Source of the DNA: Casuarina equisetifolia
Lineage: Eukaryota; Streptophyta; Magnoliopsida; Fagales; Casuarinaceae
Assembly: GCA_028551475.1 (NCBI GenBank)
Contig: CM052360.1
Coordinates: 14,434,501 to 14,498,500 of the forward strand
Length of the DNA stretch: 64,000 bases
Direction of reading: 5' to 3'
A program made the translations under genes and the position numbers. Below, piece after piece: positions 36,173-48,400 of the stretch (positions are counted from its first letter, which is position 1; each line of letters starts with the position of its first letter). Below the pieces are notes generated by a model. That model was given only the letters and a program-made list of their open reading frames with translations. It was not told where the DNA came from and did not search any database.

Positions 36173-38024
36173 CTTTATGCCTTCAGCTCCATCTCCTCAC
36201 AAATTCTAGCAACATGAAAAAGATAAGTAGTTTGTGGAATTTCTTAATATATCTTCAAAACTGCACATTAACCTTCCTTTTGCAGATTCTTCAACTCAAA
36301 TGTTCAATTACAAAAAAATTTTCAAAGAGATATTGGAAAACAAAAGGAAGTTGGAAATATATGAGAAAGTGAGGTTGATTGAAGAGTGCTTAACTGTTTT
36401 ACAACACAAGCTATCTCATAAACTATTACAATTTCATCCTCCTTGAGCAATAGCATCCAAGATAGTTTGGTTGCAAACTATAAAGCAAGCACTTCTTGGG
36501 AGGCAACCTAAGCATTTTTGTTCATCTTTTCATTGGAAGTTTTGTCACCACCATCTCCTTAGAGCTCTACGTGGATATGACCTACAATCAGGGGAGTTTT
36601 CTCATTCCTATTTCACCTTTATTTTTTCTTTCCTTCTTTTTGCATTGAGGGCAATGCTTCATTCAAGTTTGGGGGTAGGGAAAGAAATTTTTTTGCTAAA
36701 TTTGATTTTAACATCTGATTTTGAAAATTTTCTTATGTCATGATTGAATCCCTTGTAAATTCTTAGTGATTCTTAAGAAGGTGTAAATTTTGTTCAAACC
36801 TACAATTGTGGTGTGAGTTAAGTGTGATTCTGATTATGTTGATCCACCTATTAAGCATTAAAAGTCCTTCATTTTTAAAATTATGTGTATTTCTAGAGAA
36901 CATTCATGTGAATATGTGATTTTCTTAGATCTCACCCGGATCTTAGAATTTGTTTGATTTTCTCGTGAGGCGAGCTTCTAATTGAGAAAATGATTTATGC
37001 CATTCTTTGAATCGTTTGAGCCTTTCAAGCCAACCCTATTTATTTATCATTAGTCACCCCGTTGAGCCTTAATTCTTATTCATTTTTTTATGACACCCAC
37101 ATATATATAGCCATAAGCCTTGAACAACTTATCTTATCGTCCCACACCCATGAACATGTTGACTTGTAAGATGAAAGTTTGTTTGAGATGAATAAAGGTT
37201 GAGAGGAAGATGGAGCATGGGAAGAAATTGATTGCAATGATTGTGTAGAGCATTGTATTTCATTTCTGCAAAAACCAAAAAAGGAAAAAAAAAGAGAAAA
37301 AAAAGAAAAGAAAGGAAGTACAACATTTGCTCAAGAATGAAATCCTCTTATCATTACTTATCATATTCAAGCCACTCAATGTTCTGAATCAGGCCATTAA
37401 GCATAGTAATTTAAATGATTTGCAAGACAAGAGTATAGTGACTGCATGTCTAGTACTTTTACTTGTTTTATTGATGCAAGCATGATTGTGGCTTTGTGAG
37501 TATTAGAATCCAAGTGAAATCAAGCATTTTTGGATAGAAAAGAATGAGAAAAGTGATGGTAGAAAGTGACAAGATTTTTTGATGAGATCTTAAAAAATAA
37601 TGTGTTTATGGATGAATTAAGCCTAAATGACTTCCATCTTACCCCTACCCAGCCTTTCATTACAAGCTTATAAAAGTCCTATTGATTCTTGGTTAGATTA
37701 TTGGCCTACATTAGTGGACAGAGGAATGAAAAGCAAACCTATGAGATTTGGTTAAAGATTTTAAGAGATTGCATATTAATGTGAATTTATTTAGAGTGCA
37801 TATAGTTGAAAAGATGAGGACTCACACATACATATGTGGTCAACATAGTTAAAAGTCTATCTTATCTTATAAAACAATTGTGGTGTTTGGATGAAAATTA
37901 TATTTTTCTTTGAATTATTAAGTTGAGCAATTTTAGGAGACTTTCATAAAAGGGGTTTTGTCAAAAACATATGTTATTTATTGCTTTTGCTCAAGGACTA
38001 GCAAAATGTTAAGTTTAGGGGTTT
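36173..38024 (+). mobile_element. Second gag-only Gypsy element, internal 3' part
   Basis: Matches 19990-21879: the end of gag (36234-36446, LNISSKLHINLPFAD and LQHKLSHKLLQFHPP), the same join to the post-pol region (AAGCACTTCTTGGGAGGCAA at 36485-36504), the purine-rich microsatellite at 37268-37317, and the polypurine tract AAGTTTAGGGGTTT before 38025. Fossil; broken. Confidence 0.85.
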
Positions 38025-40831
38025 TGATAACTTTATTTTTATAAAGTTATTTTTACCTATTTTAGGCAATAAATAACTTTAATAATTGTGAGAAACCATT
38101 TGAACTCCTTTTTATTTACCTAAATTTATCTTGTTTATGTAGCACAAGGAGGCAAAGAGAAAAGGAATGAACATAGAGAACGTGATGTTTATTGTGTGGC
38201 AAAATCATAATATCAAGATCAAAAGAGTCAAGATGAGCTTAGGCTTTGGATGATTGTTATTAGATTTTATGTTGTTGATGGGTTTTCTATTTATTTAGAA
38301 AACTCAGTCATGTTAGGAATTCAAATCCTAATTAATTTAGGAGTTCAAAACTCAATTGTTTTAGATCTCCAAAACCCAGTTCTACTAGGATAGGAGATAG
38401 GTCTAAACCTAAACCCTATTTAAGAGAATAGAAGAGGCAAAAGAGAAAGGCTAGGAAATTAAGCACAACTCAAGAGAAAGGCCAGGAATTCAAGGCTTTC
38501 TTGAAGAGAAGACAAAAAGGGTGACAGACTTCTTGTTCTTGGATTCAATATGCCTTCTTTATTTCTTATTACTATTCTTCCTCATTATTTCTTTATGTTT
38601 TAGTTTATTTTTATTAGAGCTACGATGTAACCTAATTATGATGATATGAATTTTATGATTATTATGTTTTGCAAGATATTTTGTTTATGTGAAGTTATAT
38701 GTTACTGTGTTTAATGCTTTTAAGTAATTAGCTACCACTTGAATGATCTGATTTGCATATTTGAGACCGACAGGAGATGATATACAGTTGCTTCTTGTAA
38801 TGTGTAACCATAAATTAAATATGGATAGACATATACCATATTATTTGTGTGACTTTCGGTGTAAATTGGGAATATTCATAAATCTTAATGCATTTGGTTT
38901 GTTTCAATTCACATATAGAGATATAGTGAATTAATAAGCTAAATAGGTTTGCTATACCTAGACATAGGTGTTAAAAATCATGTGCTTGTATGTTTTGATT
39001 GAGAAAATTTTTATGAGAATATATGTCAAATAGAATTTTATATTTATTTGAACATGTATTAAATAGAATATCATACTTGTATATATGGTAGAAAATATGA
39101 GATCTTGTGTGTGCACATATCAAAACTCAAAGAAAGTAAAAGGTGTGCAAATTATAATATCAAATTAATGATATTATAAAGTAACCGGGTTCCTATATTT
39201 TATTATTTAACATCAAATATGAAGCCAAGTTTATTTAATCTTTGAATATTTTATTTCATAGATTAATCTACATTCTTGATTATGTTAAAGGAACTTTGAT
39301 ACATGGAATTGGTGTATGTATAGGTGTAATGGATTGACCATATATATGGACACAAGAAGCTTATTTTATTATTCAGCCTATGAATAATTGCTCCAGCCCG
39401 TGAATGAAAGCTTCAGCCCATGAATGAAAGCTTCAGCTCATGAATAATTGCTTCAGCCTATGTAAAGAAGCCAACTTATGAAGCATGAAACAGCAGCATC
39501 CTAAGAAAAGCCACTTATTCTAAACGGCAGCGTATGGAAGCAAATAAGAGCATAAGCTCTTATGACTGAAAGATGGAAGCCCTAGCCATACTTTGAAACT
39601 CTTCTCCTCTTGATCTCTCTCTCCTATGATGACGGCTCCATCGGGAAGAATGGTGAGGCGACCGGATGTTAGAACAGCTATTTTGCTAAAAAATCATCAC
39701 ATGTTTTAGTACAATGTCAAATCCATCAAATCCCAATAGAAGGATTTCAAAAAGGTTTGAACCGAAACCCTAATCTATTCAAGGTTCAAGTACCAGCTAT
39801 AAAAGGGGATTCGAATGAAACATTGGTGCTTGCCATGATATATTCTTGCTGATCTGTTTAAGAGAAACAAAAGCCTTCATCAATTTATGCTTATAGCTAT
39901 GTTCAGTATTGTTTGAAGAAAAAGAAAATCTTCGGTGATATTCTTTAAACTTGTTATCTTTTGAATATCATTTGATAGATTAATCTTTATATGTGCTAGA
40001 TTGATTATAAAATTATTTGCACATAAAAATTATTCTAAATCCGAAAACCCTAGATTTGTGAAATTGGGGTTTTTGAGATTAGAGCTTAAATTGATCTTGT
40101 ATACATTTGATTAGCTCTCTAATAAGCTTGAATCCTCACTCATATCATATATTTGAGGAGTAAGCTTGATGTATTAAGGTTTCTGTAAACCTAACCTTGT
40201 AACCGTGAACTATATAACTCTTTCTAAGGAGTTGTGAGGTGAAGGAGAGGTGCTCTCCTTGTTTGAAGTAAAACAGATTTTAACTCGGTTTGAGTTGAAG
40301 GAGAATAGGGTGGAAGTAGGTAAAAAAGGGCCGAACCACCGTGAAATTCTTGTGTGAATTTCTCTGATTTAATTCTTCTATTAAATATTTCATTACTATT
40401 GTGATAATTTGTTTAGCTGTATTCATTATAGAAAAACAAATGGAAAGAAAAGTTTAAATTTATTAAACTTCCAAATATGTAATTCAACCCCCCTTCTTGG
40501 ATAGCCATAAACCCAACAATAGGACAGTAAATAAATTAGGAAGTTCTGCCATCACATAGATATTATCCCTCTTACAAGTATAAATAATCAACATTAATAA
40601 CTAGTAGTTATGGTAAAATCATATGCTCTAACATATTTCATGTATTTATTTTTCTTAGATTTAGTTAATTAATTTATCATCTATCAATTTTATTTGCTAG
40701 ATAAATTCTAAGAGTTGTTCACTGTTAGTAATTAGTTGGTCTAGTAATTACCAATATTTGTGGAACGATATCTTACTCATTATTATATTACTTGTTCAAT
40801 ATGTACACTTGCATCTAAAATTCACCGAATA
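38025..40831 (+). mobile_element. Second gag-only Gypsy 3' LTR, split by a Copia solo LTR
   Basis: LTR from TGATAACTTTATT to CACCGAATA. Without the solo LTR at 38969-40518 and one copy of its target duplication it is about 1250 bp. The right flank (40832 onward) is X element sequence, while the left LTR at 34826 is flanked by Copia beta, so these two LTRs may not belong to the same insertion. Confidence 0.85.
38969..40518 (+). mobile_element. Copia alpha-type solo LTR
   Basis: A 1550-bp LTR, TGTTAAAAATCATG...AAACCCAACA, with target duplication ATAGG (38964-38968 and 40519-40523). Intact Gypsy LTRs show the empty site GACATAGGATAGTAAAT (for example 18040-18056). It holds the shared palindrome at 39153-39178. 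Confidence 0.95.
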
Positions 40832-41071
40832 GTGGACATGTTTGGTAGCACATAAAGTTACAGCTAGGTCCTATCCTTTAGCTCATAGTACATAAATATA
40901 CTATACCGAGCATTAGGTTTATAAGAGGCTTTATTTTTGTAAAGCTATAACCCTTTGGCTTCTCTCATTGAGTCAATGCCTTTAGAATGAGAATAGAGGA
41001 TATGCATTTAACCTGAAAGTTGAATTCTACAATTGTGGATGTTTTTAAGAGACATCAATTAAATCCTAACA
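40832..41071 (+). mobile_element. X element LTR, right end, copy 2
   Basis: Matches the last ~240 bp of X LTR copy b (10410-10649), ending AATCCTAACA. It starts directly at the end of the Gypsy LTR. Confidence 0.75.
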
Positions 41072-42104
41072 TGTGGTATCAGAGCCTTTGTAGATCATGT
41101 CTAAAACTCAAAAAGTTGTTTTGTTGGGTCAATTTTCATGGTTTTAAAAGCTTTTTGCTTTTATTTGAGTTTTGTATAGAAAATTCATTTTTCAAATTAA
41201 AAATAAATTTCAAATCTCAAATTAAACCAAATTCAAATAAAATTTAGATTTTATTAGGTTTCATGTTGCAATTTTCAACATTATTGTTGCAAAAACATGT
41301 AGATTTATAGATTTGGATGTCAATTAATGGCTTTGATCACATTAACAAAAGATATTTTTCCAATTTCATCAATTTCTTCATTCTTAATCAGGTTTGGGTG
41401 TTAATCAGCCAAAATATGGCATTTTTGGCTGTCTACTTACGAATTTGGCTACTATTGGTAACGGATATGTGTAAAAATGCACAGATTAAGAGTTTGCAAA
41501 CAACTATTCGAGTCATTTTCAACCCACGCAATGAGTTTCTAACTTGATTTGCATAGCAACCCAAATCGGATTAGGTCAATTTGATCCAAATTTGGTTAAA
41601 CTCAATTTGGTTCACTTAGGTCAACCCAATTTGGCCTATTCGATCAATGGGCCAACTAGGTGTTGCCCATTCAAGTTAGGCCAGTTTGGCCTATTTGGGT
41701 CTAGCCAATCCAACATTTAGGTTTGGCCAATCTAGCCTATTTGGGTAAGCCAACTCAACCCACTTAGGCCAACGGGTTCAACCCACATGAGTCGTAATCT
41801 GGCCCATATAGGTTAGCTTGGCTCAACCCATTTGGTCAAAGCTAGTTCAGTTAACCCGAAGTAGTCAACGATCAACAATTAACCCATTTGGTCAATGGTT
41901 AACCAAGTTAACCATAAAACTTGTAGTGTAAGGGTGTGTACGATGTCCAAATTCAATGTGATTTAAACCAACATGTGAGCTTGTTAATATAAAACATTCT
42001 AGTGTATGATTTTATATGTTTTGAGCTTGATATAAGTTGGTTTTGACACTTTGTGATATGATACTATGATGTAGATTGTTTTAGCTTGCTAAGGGGGAGG
42101 ATCA
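41072..42104 (+). mobile_element. X element internal region, copy 2
   Basis: About 1.03 kb with the best preserved primer site of the family, TGGTATCAGAGCC at 41074-41086 (initiator tRNA-Met type, two bases after the LTR), the CCCATTT minisatellite at 41627-41780, and the polypurine tract AAGGGGGAGGATCA at 42091-42104. No coding content. Confidence 0.75.
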
Positions 42105-42215
42105 TTAGGCCGAACATTGAATTTAGTAGGTGTGAGGGCCTCAACTCACACTTTGTGTCCCATTCCTAGGGATGTTATTAGGCTCCCCAAAATTATGTTT
42201 GGTGGAAAAAGTAAA
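42105..42215 (+). mobile_element. X element LTR, partial, copy 2
   Basis: First ~110 bp of the X LTR, joined to segment Y at the same point as in copy 1 (11815). It keeps the empty site for the beta-type solo LTR found at 6702-8301 (GTGTGAGGGCC). Confidence 0.65.
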
Positions 42216-44775
42216 GTAGCCACAGCTGCATGAAAGTGTAAATTTTAAATTTTTATTTTCTACCAAAGGGTTATTATGGTTTTTCAAATTATAGCAAAAA
42301 AAATTCATTTGATTGTAAAACTTTCTAATAGCGGATAATTTCCTCTAGAGGGGGAAGACTTAGTTAAAAAGGAAACAAAAACACTTTCAAGATATCATAG
42401 GCGGAAAGCTATTTCTTAATAGTTTAGTAAGCCCTAGAACCTTAATCGAAGAGCTTTGACCATGCTTTATGCTTAAAGAAAGATTGCCATAGAGACGACT
42501 AACACAGACATGGGACAACTCTTTTTAAAGAACAAACCAAGGGATTTGATCAAAGAAAGAGAGAATGATTCAAGGTAGGTATACAAGAAAGGTTTACCTT
42601 CCTTTCATTTGAATTATCACATTTGAGTTTTTGATATAGGTTCTCCTAAGTGATATTAATTGAATAAAAGAATGATTTATGGGTGTATATTTTACTAGTT
42701 TACCAATTGCTAATTTATGAATTGCCAGACTTAACCTACCATATTGATTCAACAGCTCGATTGGAATATTTAAAAGGAGTTTGTCCCGCACCTCCTAATG
42801 TGTTATTTCTTACCATAACTTTTTAAGTCTCCCATTCCTATATTGCTTAAATTCATATGTTAAAGTTAAATTTCAATTTCTCTAATGGAATTTAACTTTT
42901 ATTTCTATTCCTTTAAATCCAACATGACATGTGTCAAAAAGTGTAGTACCTTAACCCATCGAACAAAGGCTATAAACTCCCATTATGGCTAATTCAATGT
43001 AACCATATAAATTCAATTCCATATAAACTAGATGGCTGACCTTCACTCTGGGCCAGTAATGATCTACTGAATAGAGAGAACTCCACCTCTAGAAAGGATA
43101 CAATATATTGAAATAAAGGAATTTGCTTTGCATATGCTAGTTCATGTTGGCTATCATGACTCATCATAGATTCTCTCACTTCCCTTTGGGGGACACATTG
43201 CCTACATCCAACATGCGTTGCATGCAGCTTCACGTATCCATGCACACCATACTATGCATGAAGCCCCACTTAATTATACTTTGTATGCTAAGGAAGCTCC
43301 ACCCTGGGTTAAAGGTAACTTCCTTGACCTTAACTTACCTACTTGCATATCAAATTATATTCCTTGCAACTTTTATCATGCCTCTAAAAATTGCTCAACC
43401 CATGTTCCCCATGGTAACATACATGGAAATATCAAAACCAATGACTCTGTATGTTGAAGAGTTCAGTTAGATCTCATCTCCACCTCTGTTGAAGGTGGAG
43501 TTCCTTAGTGATCCTTATGCTAAAAACCCAGGACCAAGTAGCCCGCAGTATTGTAAAAACTAAAGGAATGCAACCCCCACAGAAATGTTACAGAACCGTG
43601 ATGACGTGTTGTAGTGATGAAACCTTTTACTCTTGAAGAAAGCACCGAGCTAGTAAGCAACCATTTGTTGCTTATGTTATTTTGTGTTTTCTTTGTGTTG
43701 GAAAGTGTGACAGTCATTTTTTCTTGTAATATAATATTTAGAACTACTACTATAAATAGGAATCATTGCCTTCATACAAAATAGTCAAGAATTTTGCATG
43801 AGCCTTTATCTATTAGATCAAGAAGCTTTGTTTACATTGTTTAACATTAATACCAACCTAGTACTTTCATTGCTTATCTTGGTTATCATCATATCTTTCT
43901 CTTATTCTCATCTTTGTTATATAAAAACTCTAACTTTCCTCTATTTGAAATCCATTTCTTTTGTTGTCTTCTTTGTAATTTTTTGGAATCTTTCTCTTAT
44001 TATGAGGTTTGAAACCCCATTTTCCCCCCCTAAGCTTACTTGTTACTAGTTCATCCATATTTGATGATTTTTAGAAAGTAGGTTCAAATGATTGAATTGC
44101 AATGGAAATGGTAAATTCCGTAATGGATGTCATGAGATCCTCTCCTTCCCCCACTTCTCTAAAGGCTAGAATTGGGAGTTGGCATCGATAAAGGGGGAAT
44201 CGAAAGTAGTGATAAGTTAATTAAAGATAGTGAGTCTTAGGTCTTTTTCACCAATCTTTCTTCTTTGGGTTAAGTCTAAGCCTTTTTCTACCCCTGGTCT
44301 TGCGAGTGAAAGGTCTTTGTACTAGAAGGCTCCAATTAAAATACTTTAAATGCACTTTTGAGATGAAATGGCACTCCACTATAAAAATGAGTGAGGTTTC
44401 AAAGGTCTTTTATCAATTTGATTTGTGTAAACTCTGTTTATGTCCCACTTGATTGAAAATGCATCATCTAGATTCTTTCCTTTAAAATATGTCGCAAAGG
44501 TTGAGCTCTTTCAAATTACTTGAGTTGGTTGCTTCTCCAAGCCCATGCCACTTACATATGTAGACTAAGAATAACAACTGAAGTGTATAAGATGCAAATA
44601 CTCTTAAGGAAAGCATTTGTCATGCTAGGAGAGCTAGGCTAGCATCTAACTTAGTGCCATTAGCCTAGAGTATTTATTAGACTATTTAAGTATGAAAGAA
44701 ACAACGTACTCCTCTATAAACTACTTTTGCTTTAGCACAAAAGAATGAATAGATTCCCTTTAGCTAGAACTTTCA
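42216..44775. repeat. Segment Y, copy 2, with empty site for Copia alpha
   Basis: Matches 11816-13768 plus 28114-28214. At 44138-44152 it reads GAGATCCTCTCCTTC with one ATCCT, the unoccupied form of the alpha insertion site. Similarity to copy 1 can be followed to about 44245, where Copia beta interrupts copy 1; the remainder to 44775 has no partner here and no recognised gene. A TATA-like CTATAAATAG lies near 43752. A plus-strand open frame at about 43180-43457 looks coding but is unassigned. Confidence 0.6.
43177..43457 (+). pseudogene. Unassigned coding-like remnant in segment Y
   Basis: An open frame on the plus strand including MHEAPLNYTLYAKEAPP, NFLDLNLPTCISNYI and THVPHGNIHGNIK. The same words recur in segment Y copy 1 at about 12850-13060 with changed residues. 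I do not recognise the family. It could be a remnant of a host gene or of a mobile element; low confidence. Confidence 0.3.
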
Positions 44776-45888
44776 TCTATAAACTACTTTTGCTTATATC
44801 GGCCTCTCTTTGATACTCTTCTGCTTAGGGCATCAGGTAGATAAGTGAGAGCATGTTAATGAAACGGCGAGTTTTATTCTCAATGCCTGCGAGCTAATTT
44901 GGACTGGGAGCAAGCCTAACAGCGCGAGCTAATGTGGACCGAGAGCAAGCTTGATAACACAAGCTAATATGGATCGAGAGCAAGCTTGATAACACGAGCT
45001 AATATGGACCGAGAGCAAGCCTGAGAACATTGTATTAATCCGAGAATAGTATAATACATGTCCTTGTTAGAAAGATTTATTCCACATGGCAAGGCCATAT
45101 ATTTCAACCTTCATCAAGACATAAGCAAGCATCATTTTCTTAATCACAATGTGTGTCATATTCAATTTCAATTTAATAAACATTATACTCAAGACATTTT
45201 GACTAATGCAACTTAGATAAATATCTTCTCAAATATCACTATATAGTAACATTATATTAAGAAATGTAGGAACCCGGTTACTTTATAATATCATTAATTG
45301 ATATTATAATTTGCACACCTTTTGCTTCCTCTAGTTTTCTTTTGCACTTATGAAAAACATATTTTATGAAATATCTTCAAAAATATATTTTGTCACACAC
45401 AAAACCCTTATTTTCCAACAATCTCTCCCTTTTTGATGATGACAAAATATTCTAATAGTATGGCACATGTCATATAGTATTAATCATGTTTTTCATGAGA
45501 GCATAACTTGGAGTTACAACATATTGAACATCACACAATTATTTACTACTTACCACTCATATGATCAGAATCCGCAAGCAAGTCCTATGCATGTTTCTAA
45601 TAAGTTCCGAACATTTGATCATGAAACATGTATAAAACATAGGAGTTAGAGAGATATGTATCTCACATTCTGCACTTGATATAGTCAGACATGAGACTTC
45701 ACATGTGCACACTATTTTCTCCCCCTTTTTGGCATAAGCAAAAAGATGTAGTGATATTGAGTAACACAAGCCAAAAAAAATAAGAGAACCAGCAAGGATA
45801 GGGTTTGGATACTAACTAGATGCCATAGGAGTGGAAGAGTTGCTCCCCCTCAGACCAAGTCGTGTGTGAAATAGTAAAAGAGCAGAGA
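44775..45888 (-). repeat. Gamma left end, tandem unit 1
   Basis: LTR part ending CCAACA at 45420, followed by polypurine tract and 3' untranslated part. It contains the 35-bp array at 44889-45030 and the palindrome at 45284-45308. It matches 45900-47067 with an offset of 1182 bp. Both units start near CTATAAACTACTTTTGC. Confidence 0.85.
44889..45030. repeat. 35-bp tandem repeat inside the gamma LTR, four units
   Basis: Four units of 35 bp built on GAGCTAATATGGACCGAGAG and CAAGCTTGATAACA. The same array is at 46071-46212 and 53168-53309, in each LTR part of gamma. Confidence 0.9.
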
Positions 45889-47067
45889 AATGACTATATA
45901 TCTTTCCTCTATAAACTACTTTTGCTTATATCAACCTCTCTTCGATACTCGTTCTCCTCTTTCTCTTGCTCTCTCTCATATCGGCCTCTCTTCGATACTC
46001 GTCTACTTAGGGCATCAGATAGATAAGTGAGAGCATGTTAATGAAATGATGAGTTTCATTCTCAATGCCTGCGAGCTGATTTGGACTGGGAGCAAGCTTG
46101 ACAGTGCGAGCTAATGTGGACCGAAAGCAAGCTTGATAACATGAGCTAATATGGACCGAGAGCAAGCTTGATAACACGAGCTAATATGGACCGAGAGCAA
46201 GCCTGAGAACATTGTATTAATCTGAGAATAGTATAATACATGTCCTTGTTAGAAAGATTTATTCCACATGGCAAGGCCATATATTTCAACCTTCATCAAG
46301 ACATAAGCAAGCATCATTTTCTTAATCACAATGTGTGTCATATTCAATTTCAATTTAATAAACATTATTCTCAAGACATTTTGACTAATGCAACTTAGAT
46401 AAATATCTTCTCAAATATCACTATACAGTAACATTATATTAAGAAATGTAGGAACCCGGTTACTTTATAATATCATTAATTGATATTATAATTTGCACAC
46501 TTTTTACTTCCTATATTTTTCTTTTGCACTTATGAAAAACATATTTTATGAAATATCTTCAAAAATATATTTTGTCACACACAAAACCCTTATTTTCCAA
46601 CAATCTCTTCCTTTTTGATGATGACAAAATATTTTAATAGTATGGCACATGTCATATAGTATTAATCATGTTTTTCATGAAAGCATAACTTGGAGCTACA
46701 GCATATTGAACATCACACAATTATTTACTACTTACCACTCATATGATCAGAATCCGCAAGCAAGTCCTATGCATGTTTCTAATAAGTTCTAAACATTTGA
46801 TCATGAAACATGTATAAAACATAGGAGTTAGAAAGATATGTATCTCACATTCTGCACTTGATATAGTCAGACATGAGACTTCACATGTGCACACTATTTT
46901 CTCCCCCTTTTTGGCATAAGCAAAAAGATGTAGTGATATTGAGCAACACAAGCCAAAAAAAATAAGAGAACCAGCAAGGATAGGGTTTGGATACTAACTA
47001 GATGCCATAGGAATGGAAGAGCCACTCCCCCTCAGACCAAGCCGTGTGTGAAACAGTAAAAGAGCAG
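45889..47067 (-). repeat. Gamma left end, tandem unit 2
   Basis: Second copy, LTR part ending at 46602, 35-bp array at 46071-46212, palindrome at 46466-46490. It continues into the RNase H region at about 47100, so this is the copy joined to the body of the element. Confidence 0.85.
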
Positions 47068-47099
47068 AGAAATGATAGTAATAAAGAAATTTAAATATT

Positions 47100-48400
47100 G
47101 TTGGGAATTAACATTCCAAGTTCTCTTCTAAGGGCATAAAACCGTTCCTTAGCTAAAGTTTGGTTAAGATATTTGCAATTTGTTGATCAATGCTCACAAA
47201 TTCAAGTACAACATCTTCTTTTTAAACATGATCCCGAATGAAATGATGTTGAATTTCTATGTGTTTTGTTTTGGAGTGTTGAATAGGATTCTTAGTAAGA
47301 TTAATTTCGCTGGTGTTATCACATTATAATGGAACCTTATGTGATAAGATGCCATAGTCCTCTAATTGTTGTTACATCCATAAGATTTGAGCACAACAAT
47401 TTGCATCAGCTATGTATTCAGCTTCTGTGGAAGAGAGAGCTACACAATTTTGTTTCTTGGAGTGCTAAGAAATGAGCATATTTTTGAGATAATGACATCC
47501 ACCACTCGTGCTCTTCCTATCTAATTTGCAGCCAACATAATCAAAATCACTAAATGCATGCAAATCTAGAGTGGTGTCTCTAGGGTACCAGATTCCTAGG
47601 GAAACTGTGTCTCTAAGATATCTAAATATCCTTTTAACAGCAACTAGATGCGGTTCTTTAGGATTGGATTGATATCTAGCACATAGACACACACTAAACA
47701 TGATATCTGGTCTAGATGCAGTTAAGTATAGTAAAGAGCCGATCATACCACGATATAATTTAGTATCTACACTAATTTCATCTGTATCGTTAGATAACGA
47801 TAAAGAAGTGCTCATTGGTGTGTTCATTAGTTTAGAATCATGCATCTTGTATTTCTTGAGCAATTCATTTGTATATTTGGTTTGACTTATAGAAGTCCCT
47901 TTGTTGGTTTGTTTGATTTGCAATCCAAGAAATTAGGTTAATTCACCCATCATGCTCATTTCAAATTCACTTTGCATGCATGCAGCAAACTCTTTACATA
48001 ATTCAAAATTAGTAGAACCAAACACGATATCATCAACATATATTTGAACAATCAAAATTTCTTTTCCTTTGTTCTCTATAAATAATGTGTTATCCACTTT
48101 TCCTTTTCTGAAATCTTGATTGATTAAGAATGAACTTAATTTATCATACCAAGCCCGTGGGGCTTGTTTCAAACCATATAAAGCTTTTGATAATTTAAAG
48201 ACATGATTTGAATAAATTGGATCTTCAAATTTGGGTGGTTGTTCAACATATACTTCTTCTTTTATAATACCATTCAAAAATGCACTTTTAACATCCATTT
48301 GAAACAAGGTAAAGTTCATACAGCAAGCAAATGAAAGTAGGATCCGAATAGCTTCCAGTCTAGCTACAGGTGTAAATGTTTCATCATAGTCAATCCTTTC
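47100..48400 (-). pseudogene. Copia gamma reverse transcriptase and RNase H
   Basis: Fossil coding blocks: 48319-47933 with [37 protein letters not shown] and the catalytic YVDDIVFGS; 47923-47465 with LLKKYKMHDSK, MIGSLLYLTASRPD and KSTSGGCHYL; RNase H follows to about 47100. Broken. Confidence 0.9.

Noticed and set aside
44889-45030. Regular 35-bp repeats, considered as a CRISPR array
   Set aside because: Units are directly adjacent with no unique spacers, and the setting is a plant LTR.
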